Below are positions 1-11,246 of a stretch of 64,000 bases of DNA, piece after piece (within the stretch, counting starts at the first letter, position 1; the number at the start of each line of letters is the position of its first letter). Origin of the DNA: Platynereis dumerilii (lineage: Eukaryota > Annelida > Polychaeta > Phyllodocida > Nereididae); assembly GCA_026936325.1 (NCBI GenBank), contig JAPTHN010000012.1, positions 38,946,537 to 39,010,536 on the forward strand. Reading direction: 5' to 3'. Under the pieces are notes generated by a model. That model did not search any database. It was not told the DNA's origin and saw only the letters and a list, made by a program, of their open reading frames with translations. The position numbers and the translations under genes are program-made.

Positions 1-2399
1 TATCTTATCATATGCTGCTGCTTACAAAAACCAGGGCTGTTCAACACCATTCATTCAAAGTATAGACTATTTCACAAATTTGACAAAATAACGTATGTGT
101 TGACGGGTGTAAATTATTTGCATCTACAAACTATTGCAACTACTAACATTTTGATGCTTTGGACATGCTTGGATGTGCAGTACTTAGCGAGCTACAAGGC
201 GTTCTAAAGGTAAAAACATTAATCTGAGAGACTTCAACATGCCTGGCCGAAAAAAAATCATGTCCTATAAAAAATTCACTTGGTGTACATTATTCATGCT
301 TGAGTAGCCATTTTTCACCGATTTATGGTGTGTGGCTGACACTGGTCATTAGCCTTTTCTTTAAATATCCCATAACTTCTGAAAAGTTAGTATCCCACAG
401 GACAAAACTCCAACCTAGTTAATTCTGAACAGTCCCTTATATCATTCCTGTAAGATGTGTAATTCAATTTCCTTCTGCAATGTAGTGTGTTAGATTGAAG
501 ACCATACGCACTGCCGGTCATGACTTGTTAAAATTTGTTCAGTTCCATCGCGAATAAACACTAGTAAATGTTCAGTTTGTGACTTCATCACTAACTTCTT
601 CATAAACCTGTAGTAAATGTTCACACAGAAAGAAGAATCAATTATTTGCTTCAAAGCCCTGGGCAAACAATGTATATGTCCATCTCTTCTTTGAACGAAG
701 TGCCTTTCCCCCCAAATAACTTACTGAGAAAAGTTAAATTTTGCAGATTAAAGTAAGATTAATTGATCTAACAACAATACCTTTGTTGAAAAACATTCTG
801 TGGTTGTTCAACATTTTCACTATGTTTTATGTGTGCGGAAGGCAAAATAGATTTGGAAGTTGACATACAACTGGCATTTTTTCTGGCCTTGAGAGCAGTC
901 AATTGCTCTTGCCTGCTTGCTGCATTCGACAGCTGAACATTTGAGCTGATATGAGCAACAGCACAATTAGGGTCTCTGACATTGCATTATAGAAATGCTG
1001 CTGCAAAGTTATGAAGTAATGCTAATTTGTTGTCTGGACTTCGGTGTTGGAATTGTATCAGTGACTTTTTGCGGTCGTAGCAAGATTTTAATCAATTTTT
1101 ATACTTTAGTAGATAGAACGATATGATTTATTCAGAACATAATGGCTAAGGCATACATTTATTCAGTTGGCAACAAAATAATGAGATTTCTTATTGCGTT
1201 TGACAGTTTCTAATATATCGTCTGTATCACGGAAAACTGTGCCTGATTATTTTTCAGGATTTTCAGAAAAACAAATATTGTAAATAAGTGTGAAAATCTT
1301 GAAAATCTCACTTGTTTTGTGATACTAGGTATTGATACTTTGCACTTTCACATAAATGAATACCAGGAACATTATGGTGTTGTTAAAATTTCAATTTAAC
1401 GTCAATATTTCAAGTATTTTCAACATGTATCACCATGGCAGTGCAAAACATGGGTTTCCTTTAGGAAAAGTGTGTCCCGTGAATTAGGCACAGTCTTCCA
1501 CTACCAAAAAGGAGTGGCCAGCAGCATTGAAGTTAATGACAAACTGTCCCATTTCAATCATGTCCAGTTCGGTTCCATGCCCACTGTCTGCTTTGTTGCA
1601 GTAATATCTAGAACATTGATACAAGCGGACTAAGCACAGTCTTCCATGCGAGACAATGCCAGTGCCCATGGAAAGTGTGAGGACTACATTGGACCTTATT
1701 TATAAAGCCTAGTTTCCCATTTCCAGAAAGTTGTGAGAGAGCAGCTGTGATTTCGGGTTAAAACTGTGCTTAGTCAATTGTGTCCACATAGACTGCAGTC
1801 CATACTGTGCTAATTGTATCTCAGACAGTCTTCTTAGTGAGGAAGCAGCTCTATTCTCTGGGTAAAACTGTGCTAAGTCAACGATTCCCTCATTAAATTC
1901 AGTTCATAGTGTGCTAATTCAATTTTTGATGATCATGTTTGCCACATAGGCCTAAAAATAATTAGGAACTGTACTGTGAGCCGTTGATAGATTAATTAAC
2001 CATGGTATGCTCAGAGTTTGAACTTAAGTCCAGCAGTGGGGCTAAACATTTAGCAGATGATCAATTTGAGAATATGACATCATTGGTGAATAAAAATTTT
2101 GGGAAAATATCCTTCATTCTCCCATAAAATCTGCCACTGTAGGTAGGTCGCTAGCATGTTGCCAAAAAATGTCAATGCACAATGCCTATGATTTTCCCCT
2201 TGCAGTTTACTTGTCATCATCGGATTATGTATCATAACCAGAAAGGTCCACTGAGACAGTATTAAAACCATAAATCATAAAAAAATTGGATGACATTTTT
2301 TTTACAGATCACATATACAGAATGTCGCCAAAATAAAATAAAATTTATATAATGTTCTCTTTTAAGATAATATAGTAATATAATATGATTTTATATTCA

Positions 2400-2548
2400 T
2401 ATAAATCTGCTCATCGGCGCTCACCATTCTGAACGGCAATCATACTATTGGTTATAGTGATAACCACTGAACATGACCGGAGCGGGGTTCGAACGCACGT
2501 CCTCATGTGTAAAAGGCGGAAATGCTAACCATTGTACCACGGAGCCCT
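2400..2548 (-). mobile_element. tRNA-derived SINE
   Basis: Read on the minus strand, the element starts GGGCTCCGTGGTACAATGG, an A-box-like start, and has GTTCGAACCC, a near-perfect RNA polymerase III B box, about 50 bases later. The tRNA-like head is followed by about 75 bases of unrelated body and an A+T-rich tail at about 2335-2400. The 3' end of the head does not pair with its 5' end as an acceptor stem would, so this is a SINE head rather than a functional tRNA. It lies inside the 1215-5547 element and is therefore younger than it. Confidence 0.7.
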
Positions 2549-2959
2549 TTTCACTTTTCTTTCTTGTAATAAATAAAGTCTACTTTTAAACATTAAGTTG
2601 TATACGTGCCATTGGTTCATTACGTAAATAATATTAATTATTATGCCTTCAAGTCCAAACATGATTTTCCAGCCTGTATCAATCTGGGATCCACGGCATT
2701 TCATGACCTTAGGTAGCTAGTACCGATCTTTCAAATTTGATTGGTCGAGACAACAATGCAATCAACATCCGCTCATTCACAATTGTTTTGTGACGTCACG
2801 TACTACCTGCTAGTCCACTGATATGTGGATGGAAACGAGTCTGGCCTGTATGAAGACAATCATGTTGCCATGGTGACATCCATTGAGCCTCAAGTTCAGT
2901 TTAAGTTGTGATTTGTAAAAAAAAAGTATAGCTGCTGTTTAAAGATGGCCTTTGAGTAT

Positions 2960-3110
2960 GAGACAGACTTGATGATTCTTTTTTGGGGAGTGAGGGGGTT
3001 TGGATTTCATCACGGAGACTTTTTTATCACTTGTGAAGCAACGACAAATTTTTTTTTTCTTGTTCAGAGGAGCGACAAATTTTTTTTTTCAATTTGATCA
3101 TTTAAACATG
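2960..3110. repeat. T-tract minisatellite-like stretch
   Basis: Short runs of the form GACAAATTTTTTTTTTC recur here. The inverse form GAAAAAAAAAAAGTTTGTC recurs at about 4505-4700, near the other side of the enclosing 4.3-kb element. The two stretches may be arms of an older inverted repeat. Nothing coding is visible. Confidence 0.4.
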
Positions 3111-3394
3111 CTGAAGTTGGAAACAAACTTTTTGCTTTCATGTATTGAACAAACTATTACAAAAAAGTATTTTCTATATCACTGCAATGACATTTTCTGA
3201 GTATGCACCGTTCTAATACATTTGAATCTCAACTTACAAGCAATTACTATGTGATAAGAAATTCACAGGCCAGAAATTGCCAATTTCAATAAGGCCTTTT
3301 TTCCAAACAAAACTAGACATAAAAAAAGACACTCATTCCAAACCAAAAAATCTTATCATTGTTTGTTATGGTTTGATGTGAAAGAAAATCAGTA

Positions 3395-4208
3395 GAGTAG
3401 GTCGGGCATGCGGCCTACTCTACTCATTTTAACTTCGAGGTGCAATTTGACCTACTTTTTAAGTCCATCAAATTTAACAAAGGAGTTACGGCCATTTTGT
3501 AAAAAAAATTTGAAATGGCCTTCTTACCCCACCCATCGGGCAAGAAGCCCCCCTATTATGATCTTATGGCAATTTTTTTGCTAGCCCATTCAGCCTAAAA
3601 GTTATTTCTTAGGGTTCTTCTATCATTTTTAAGGCATTCAATTCACTTTTTCTGAATTTCAGAATTTTTTTCATACTTTAATTTTTTAATATTTTTTACC
3701 CCGTTTCAGTTTCGGGCCAATTTTTTTCTATTTTAATTAGCTATTCTATCAAGTTTTATAGTAAAGTACACATTATTAAATCGTACCTGAAGCAGCTTCG
3801 ACCCCCCAGTGAAGGGGGCCTCATGCCCCAGATCATGTGGGGCCTCACGTCCCAAACCCACATATTTTAATTCGACCTCTATATTTTAAACTAAAATGCA
3901 AAAAACATGATCCAAATCATATTTATGTGATGGTCATAAAGTGAAGCAAGGCAGATATCCATTATATTTTTTAAAATTTCTGACAACCTCTTTCAAAGAA
4001 TTAGTCAAAGTTACAAAAACCATGCACATTTTTTTGTTTCTTTAATTTCTACTATGGATTTGTGCTGTTTGCCCTGAAAATTTGTGATGTCATCTAAAAC
4101 ACCTCTAGCTTCAATCCTATCAATAGATAAATGCAACAACAATGTAAGTTTGGATATAACCCTGGGGGGGCCTCTCACCTAACCGTGGCTTCTTGCCCCG
4201 ACCTACTC
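3395..4208. mobile_element. 0.8-kb TIR element with TA target site
   Basis: The ends are GAGTAGGTCGGG and its exact inverse CCCGACCTACTC, each flanked by TA (3393-3394 and 4209-4210), which fits a TA target duplication. A small internal hairpin (GAGTAGG ... CCTACTC, about 3395-3421) repeats the terminal motif. The interior holds C/G runs near 3800-3850 and no reading frame. It is nested in the 1215-5547 element. Confidence 0.55.
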
Positions 4209-7200
4209 TAATCATTGGGATTTTAGCCTAGGTCCAATAACATAGCCTACATACTGTGCAGTGTGCACTGACTTTTCGGAAAGGCAGGCAGTTTTGCCTA
4301 AATTTTGTGATCGCTTTGGCGCCATAATTTTCAATAATGATTATTAAATAATTTAAATCATCTGCCAGAATTTGAAGCCAAATTTTTAATGCCTCCAGAA
4401 TTTCTCCCTCCTCTCCATTTTACCTGTCAAATTTTCCACAATAAATAAATAGCATGTAGCCAACTTTCCTTTTATATTGGGGGCCGAACTGATAATATTT
4501 TGTTGAAAAAAAAGTTAGTTTCTCACCTGACATTGAAAAAAAAAGTTCATCATATGAAAATGAAAAAAAGGTTTGTTTCCTCCTCTAGCTAAGGTACTGT
4601 AGTGTTTAAATTGTGATAAAAAAGTTTGTCACATGTCCGCATACAAAAAATTGTTCGTCGACACATCGCAAACGAAAAAAAAAAAGTTTGTCCCACAGGT
4701 AAAATCCATACTATCGTCTGATTGGCCCCTGAGGCGTAATGGTCCACATACATTATAAATGTCGCTTGGCTGGTAGGCCTATACTTCTCGACCTGATGGC
4801 AGCACAATTCTCCCAGTGGTACAACTTACCCCTAGCTGTTCCCCTAGTTTATGGACCAGTAATACTACACTATTTTAAGTTCAGGACAGTGGTTTACTAG
4901 GTCTAGTTGTTTACAGGCTCAAGCTGTAAGTTATTTCAGGGTAATTTCAGCATAATTTTGAGCCGCTAGACAGTTATCCACCAGGCTATCCAAGAATTAA
5001 TCCTAGTTTTGCTTATGGAAATCGATCTGTCACAGTTTGCTGCTGACAAACACAGCATTATCTTCACAATAGCCTGTTCCTGTTTAACAAGGCACACTCC
5101 TGCCCTGAAATCTTGCCGGTTTTATCAAGCCATAAAGGATAATATAATTGTACTTTCTTAATTTAGGACAGTCTTCTACCAGAATTTGAATACACACCAG
5201 TAGTGAGTACAAAGCAAAACTGTTCTTTGTCCTTTGGATTCACTTCTGTCCCATCTTTTCTGTGTTTATGATCGCTCTCAGGGCAGTCTAAGTGTACTGA
5301 GCACAGTGTTGATTTAAAATCAGAGGACACAATATGGCATCGATGTGTATGGAAAACTATCTTTCAATAATTCAGAAATGTTATTTGAGATGTCAATTTT
5401 CAATGCAGATTTGTCATGCCTAAAAAGGGGTTTATCTGAAAGATTTTAGTATAAGAATATGTCACATGACCTGAATTATTGTTTTTTTCTACAGTTCTAA
5501 ACTGTGCTTAATTAACTAAGCACAGTCTTCCGTGATACGGACGATATGCTGAAATTACTGATTTCGATATTGAGTTGCAGAAAGGCATTAGAATTTAATT
5601 TGCTATTCTAGTCATTCCAATCAAAAGGAACAGAAAGTAAATTTACAACTTCCTAAACATTCTCCAGTATTGACAAGAATTAGAATAGCGCGATGATAAA
5701 AAGTTCAAACAAAATTGGAAAATAACTCGTCAAAATAGATCCATGTCTATCGTTTTGAAGTCCAATGTTTAAACAATGGCTTGTGATCTGTTTCCATTTA
5801 AATAACTATGTGTCATATATTGGATTTCAAAATACAATTTGCAAAAACATCTGTCAAAAATCTTTAAGGCATTCAACATTTTGCTAATACTTTTTGTTTT
5901 TGAACAGATGTGTTACATTACATTAGTCTTGAGCAAAAATTCTGTGAAGAGGTGACCTGGGAGAATGTTTGATTTCAGCTAGCCAGCTATTTTTGTATTG
6001 AGAAACTATTAGGAATTTATGCTGAATCAATGTCATGATTTATTGAATATTAATTTTAAATATGAGCAATAAACATATTGACTTAAATGTATTGAAGCAT
6101 ACCACATTCACACAGAAATCCTCTGTTGTGGTAGAGTCGGTGCTGTAGAGTTTGATAGCAATTGAGCATTTACCACTCAAACATGCTTGAAATACATTTT
6201 GGATTCAAACAACACGACAGGATGTTTTGCTTTCTTCCATTAACCAGTCTGTTTTATGGCTAGTTTCTTCATTAAACTAACCAGCCTGTTTGGACTGATT
6301 AGTTTCAGCCATTTAGAGTCATTCAGATGCAGCAGCAACCCTGAGTGTCCTTAAAATTGTGTTACAAATATAGCTACACCGAAATGCAGAAAAACACACC
6401 CAAGAGAGAACTATGAAGTAACATCAGCTGGTACTAAATTTTAATGACAATCTGTTTATTTAATGTATAAATATGACACCAAAGTGTTGGTTCCAGTTTG
6501 AATTAGCACTTTGTCTACTTCATAGGAGTTATTATATGTGTAAACCTCAAAAGTTGCCTTTTTTCTTTAGATCTCTTGTAATCATTGTTTTATCGTGTAG
6601 TCAAAAGAGATTCCAAAGGCTCCATATTATATCACATCATATCAAATTATCTCAAATTATATCAATGTATGAAGTATATCACATCTTTGCATCTTTGGTA
6701 ATTTCACGTGTAGCTCATTTCAGATTCCTTTAAAAACCAAAGTTCTGCACTTAAATCCTCCCCGCCCACTTCCAAATTTTACCTGCTTTAAACATGTTGT
6801 TCCCTGAATAGAAAAAACTATAATCAAGCTATAAAAAGTATCATCCAGTAGTTCAAACAAGTGGTCACGTCACAATCAGCCAAACACAATATCTTGTTGC
6901 TCCTGCTGTGACGTCACAATGATGTCATGTCTTAGGGCAGTTCCAACATAGCGGATTTGGTGACCTCATCTCGAAGTGGCGTCATACAGCCTCATGTCTG
7001 TTCTATGTATTTCTATGGCTGCAATGACCACATCATCCTTTTGTACCTTTTCTTGAAGCAGCATATTCTTAATTCTTACGGAAAGGCTTTCCACAATAGA
7101 CTTGTTACAACTCACCAAGGAGACCAAGTTTCAATTTCCCTTCACAGCAGATAGACCACCTCTCACAGTCTTTCTTCTGGTTTTTTTACATATTCAATGT

Positions 7201-7593
7201 GAACAATTATTGTTATAATTACACGGATTCATTTCGATGCCTTCATTTCATGTGATGAGAAAGCCCCTAATTTATGAATAATTATGCAATTTTCGAGTTT
7301 TAGTCCTTTAGACAAAAACAAATGAAATATTCCAGAATCAGCAGGATTGCTCATTTAGCAATTTGTCAACTCTCTTGTTTCTCTTTAGTAACAATAAGGT
7401 CTGATATGATAAGATCAATTAAGACATTTGAGTAATTCACAGTTACAGCCTCCATGTTGAACTCCAAGGCACGACATTATTGAATCTGCAGTAATTATAT
7501 TAATTTGAAATACTTCAATATTAATTCTGCAATGACTGAATCTGCAACCCTACATCAATTTGGCAAAGTGAAAGAAGTCTAACTCATTTACCC

Positions 7594-7797
7594 TGGGGAG
7601 GGTTGCTTTAGTGGTAGCGTGCTGGGCTGCTAATCGCTGGGTCCATGGTTCGAATCCAGCCTATGCCAGGTCACCTTGGCCCATGTTGGATGGCTGTTTA
7701 AATCATCCTTCGTCTCATTGTTGTGTCCTCCTTCTGTCCTAGTTAGCCTACCAAGTGCATAAATATAGGACGTAAAGCCCAAATCATCCATCCATGT
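7594..7797 (+). mobile_element. tRNA-derived SINE, about 200 bp
   Basis: The head shows an A box (TTGCTTTAGTGGTAGCG) and a perfect B box (GGTTCGAATCC) in tRNA-like spacing. A body of about 125 bases follows and ends GGACGTAAAGCCCAAATC, then a short (ATCC) tail. Units B, C and D lack it: block sequence near 26890-26935 in B is continuous at the equivalent place. No clear target duplication could be read. Its 3' end resembles that of the SINE family at 8820-9116, which suggests both borrow the same LINE machinery. Confidence 0.75.
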
Positions 7798-8819
7798 TTT
7801 AGAGTTGATTGTTTTTCACATAAAATGAGAAGTAGATCTAAAACTTCAGCCATCTAAATACCTGAGGAGACTTCTTTAGTGAACTTGAAGAACTTTGAAA
7901 ACTCTTCAGCGAATCTTTTCAAACTCATGCAAGTCAGGAAAAAGGATGTGATTTACTTTTAAGAGAGAACCTTTTATCTCTTCTTTCCTGTGCGTCATTA
8001 AGCTGGAAAAATCTAGATTAGCTTTGGAGCTCCCGGTGATGTTTTGCATAATTATTTCGCCAAGGAGTAAATTTCCCCAAGACAACTGAGGAGGAGTCAA
8101 AATAGCCGTGCGAAATGTTTTGAAAATGTGTATCAATCGAACAGCCTTTAAATCTACAAACTGTGTATGTAGGGAAATGCATGAAACTTTTTATTATTTA
8201 CGTATGCATCGACATTTTAAATAAAAAAATGAAGGGTAATTATCGAGAACATCAATCAATAGAGCATTTTACTAAATTTGTTTTTTTTTATAGGAATGAG
8301 GAGATGATTCTGTTTGTCACTACATGTAAAACATTCATGCACCATTCTTCGGCCTACAGCCTGCTCTAAGTAATACTAAGTTTTACGTATATGGTGCAAG
8401 GCGCTATTTTGTTGTCACAGCAAAGCTTTCCCACTACATACAGTAATTCAGCTACATTTGCAGCTAGGCCATTTTGGCAAATAACTGTGCTCTTACTGGA
8501 CCTCCTTGGTAGACACCTGGCCTGCTATTATGAACCTTTGATCTAAGTATGGACACAATTTATGCAATAGATTCTAGCTACAAGTCGTGCGAAACGCACA
8601 TAAACAGTCAAAATGTCTGATCATGTGGTGAATACATAGTTATTTTGTAAATGACAATACACGCAATATAAGCGACAATACACGCAATGTAAACTGATGC
8701 AGTGCAGTCCTAATTTTTCTTTGCTTGAAATAATTTTAGGTAATTAATGAATTTTTGAAATATTGACCAACTTATTTCACTTTATCAAATCTCAGTTTGT
8801 CCCTCAGACCATGGCACCT

Positions 8820-9116
8820 TTGTTTGTTTGTTTGTTTGTTTGTGTTTTACGCCTCTGCAGCACCTTGGTGGGCTATATTGAGGCAGGTGATCGCCGTATG
8901 ATGATGAGATGAGAAGACTGTGAGTCTGGAACATACCCTATTAATTCAGGGATGCCCAGGGTCTTTCAGTTGCCCCAGCATAGAATACTGGATACAACCC
9001 GCCTCCATTTAATGTCCCATGGGCTCGGACTAAAGTGAGTTCCCGGGGTGAGATTTGAACCCACGCCCTCAAAGCCAGTGGACAAGCATTCTTGACCATT
9101 AGGCCACGGGGGAACT
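8820..9116 (-). mobile_element. tRNA-derived SINE with (CAAA)n tail
   Basis: A 17-bp target duplication, CTCAGACCATGGCACCT, is exact at 8803-8819 and 9117-9133. Unit B keeps the empty site near 28160-28180. On the minus strand the element begins AGTTCCCCCGTGGCCTAATG. The AGTTCCC start can pair with GGGAACT about 75 bases on, like an acceptor stem, and GGTTCAAATC serves as B box. The body of about 200 bases ends GGCGTAAAACACAAAC and a CAAA repeat. A nearly identical second copy is at 53101-53393. Confidence 0.93.
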
Positions 9117-9735
9117 CTCAGACCATGGCACCTAGCTGATCGAAGTATACGCCAAAGAAAATTTATGGGGCAAGTCATTTGTTCTCTGTGAGGAGCTTCG
9201 GTTTGGGTTTATTTCCGCCTAAACACATCAGATTTATTTCCGGGAGGGGGGAAAAGGGAAAACAAACCTGACCAACAATTTGCAATGCCATCAACAATGA
9301 CTTTTTCATTGTTTGTTTCTGATGGTGTAGACCATGTCCGGACATAGTTCTCCTTGAGAGCAATCTATCAAATTTTTTTATTGCTGAGGCAGAGAAGGCA
9401 ATGTCCTGAGCACCAATAACTGGGGTAACAGGGCTGCACTTGCCATGTCAATGTATGTTCACATGGTAAGGCCAGTCAAACTGAGATTGGCATTCATTGG
9501 GACTATTACAAATTTTCAAAAATGGCTCAACTAAGCTGTTCAAAACTATTCATGGCTTTCCTTATCAATAGCTATCCAAAGCCATGCACATCAACTCCTT
9601 TGTTTATACTGTAATCTCTCTACCCCTTGTCTAAACAGTTTGGGTTGTGGCTAGCTATGGATAGATATGGAGAGGACTAGCTTAGTTTAGCTTCATATGG
9701 CTATGGAAAGGGCTAGCTTAGTTTAGCTTCCTATA

Positions 9736-10128
9736 CAGTACAACCAAAAATAAAGTATGATTACCCCAGCAGGAAGGAAGAATCAGCCACTACTTTACCC
9801 TTTCACACCCTTTGATTACCTCAGAATCACTTCCTACTTTTGCCTACTTGAAACTACCTTTTAAAATTGAATTAAAATCATATTCAAGCAAGACCAATTT
9901 AAACTCAATCACCTTCATTGTGTTTGATTTACTTGATATTTTTCACCTCTGCTAATTGCAGTAACATTGGTAGCTGTTTAAATAGAGTTCTTAATGTGGG
10001 CTAAGGTTGTTGTAAGGAGTCAAAGGGAGTTGTGAGGAGATTTCGGGTGGAGATGAGAACAGAGGGCAAAATAGGTAAACAGAGGACTTCTGACAGAAAA
10101 TTTTCTTACTTTATTTTGGGTTGTACTG
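9736..10128. mobile_element. Tc1/mariner-like MITE, 393 bp
   Basis: The ends are CAGTACAACC(A)AAAATAAAG and its inverse, flanked by TA on both sides (9734-9735 and 10129-10130). CAGT ends plus TA duplication are the hallmark of Tc1/mariner-type elements. The interior is not coding. The same sequence, split by later insertions, forms the outer shell at 55007-58010. Units B and C lack it at this position. Confidence 0.85.
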
Positions 10129-10162
10129 TAGCTATGGATAGATAGCTAATGCTAGATTTTAA

Positions 10163-10405
10163 ATGATGAGCCACTTTTGGACATTTCAACTGTATATAAA
10201 GTATAACCTTACCAATGAGGTTATTATACCAATATTACAACCCTTAAGAAAGCCCCATGAGGAAAATAAAGGCAACGAGGTAACCGTTACTTTCCTGAAT
10301 CAGTATTTATTTGAAGTCCGAGATCTCGGGAGAACAATAGGATGTGTGCTGCATAGTGATGCAACCTTTGTATCGGGAAAGTACTTGGAATGCACACCAG
10401 GGTGA
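10163..10405 (+). pseudogene. Coding-like relic of unknown family (unit B)
   Basis: An 80-codon frame ends in residues ...HSDATFVSGKYLECTPG. The last roughly 48 residues match a frame on the opposite strand at 49451-49699 (NEV.TF..QYL..V..L.RT..C.LH.DATF.SGKYLECT), about 60 percent identical by eye. They also partly match unit C near 29285-29445, where the frame is broken. Right after the shared part comes GGGTGAAATG, a weak possible splice donor, also present in C. The 40 bases encoding the end of the block are almost identical in all three places. Most base changes between B and D alter the residue, so purifying selection is not shown. I do not recognise the protein. It may be a decayed exon or a fragment of a mobile element. 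Confidence 0.35.
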
Positions 10406-11246
10406 AATGAAGTGCTGAAAAAGAACTACATGACCTTTATCACAAACTTGTTTTATGTTACAGACTCATATTTCTCTTGCCCTCACTTCTGTAGCACAAT
10501 ATCTATGTTTTGAACAATATCTTATCATATGTTGCTGCTTACAAAAACCAGAGCTGTTCAACACCATTCATTCAAAGTACAGACTATTTCACAAATTTGA
10601 CAAAATAACGTGTGTGTTGACGGGTCTACATTTTTGGCATCTACAAACTGTTGGTAACCGCGTTACACAGGTTGATGCTTTGTACATGCTTGGAAGCGCA
10701 GTTTATTTTCAGCGAGCTACAAGGTGCTAGATAAAAGCATTAATCTCAGAGACTTCAACATGCCTGTCCTTAAAAAAAATCATGTCTCATAAAAAATTCA
10801 CTTGGTGTCCATTATTGATGCTTGAGTAGCCATTTTTCACCAATTTATGGTGTGTAGCTGACACTGGTCATTAGCCTTTTCTTTAAATATCCAATAACTT
10901 GTAATGGAAGAGCAAAAGAGGGACCAGCTAACATATGCTGTGCATTCAAACACATGTGAAAAGTTAAGTGTCCCATAGGGCAAAACTCACCCAGACATAA
11001 ATTCTGAACAGTCCCTTATAATATTCGTTTTTAGAAGTGTTATACAATTTTCTTTGGCAATGTAAGTGCTAGATTGAGGACTTTCGTCACTGCCGGTCAT
11101 GACTCTACTTGGATTACGTGTTATGATATCCATCTGTGTCATGTCTCGTTTTGAACAAATAAGACACTTTTTTTCTGTTCCATGGAGAAAATGCACTACT
11201 AAATGTATAATTTCAGTGACTTCATCGCAAACATTTTTAAACTAGT

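Larger units (their letters stand above)
1215..5547. mobile_element. 4.3-kb non-autonomous TIR DNA element
   Basis: The left end reads ATATCGTCTGTATCACGG and the right end is its inverse with one change (ATATCGTCCGTATCACGG). The similarity continues into a GCACAGT motif. Units B and C lack the whole segment: there, block-2 sequence near 14495 and 31195 runs directly into block 3. The motif GCACAGTCTTCC or its inverse recurs in the terminal parts, near 1249, 1489, 1631, 1768, 1807, 1869, 5300 and 5504-5530. Such subterminal repeats are typical transposase-binding arrays. No transposase-like reading frame was found, so the element looks non-autonomous. A clear target duplication was not identified, so the superfamily is open. 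It carries a SINE at 2400-2548 and another TIR element at 3395-4208. Confidence 0.8.
1..10150 (+). repeat. Tandem long-repeat array, copy A
   Basis: This is the first visible copy of a long unit that recurs in the same order at least four times. Landmark blocks seen here are near 1-200 (block 1), 780-1010 (block 2), 5560-5720 (block 3), 6237-6340 (block 4), 6535-6630 (block 6), 6735-6850 (block 7), 7270-7440 (block 8), 7900-8000 (block 9), 8485-8610 (block 10), 9185-9300 (block 11) and 9640-9730 (block 12). All have clear matches in B and most in C and D. Insertions at 1215-5547, about 7594-7797, 8820-9116 and 9736-10128 are absent from other copies. Without them the copy is a little over 5 kb. 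No convincing protein gene lies between the insertions; 5548-7593 and 9134-9735 hold only unit sequence. Confidence 0.85.

Noticed and set aside
2480-2548. Possible functional tRNA gene on the minus strand
   Set aside because: A and B boxes are present but the acceptor ends do not pair, and a SINE body and tail follow.
8485-8610. Block 10 as a conserved exon after TTTGCAG
   Set aside because: An acceptor-like TTGCAG or TTACAG is kept in all four units, but indels that are not multiples of three and stops in every frame argue against coding.
8966-9178. 70-codon minus-strand frame
   Set aside because: Lies over the tRNA head and body of a SINE; not a gene.
10455-10730. 91-codon frame in block 1, partly open also in A and C
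   Set aside because: Substitutions between copies change residues freely, C is closed by a stop, and no family is recognisable. Open by chance or an old relic at most.
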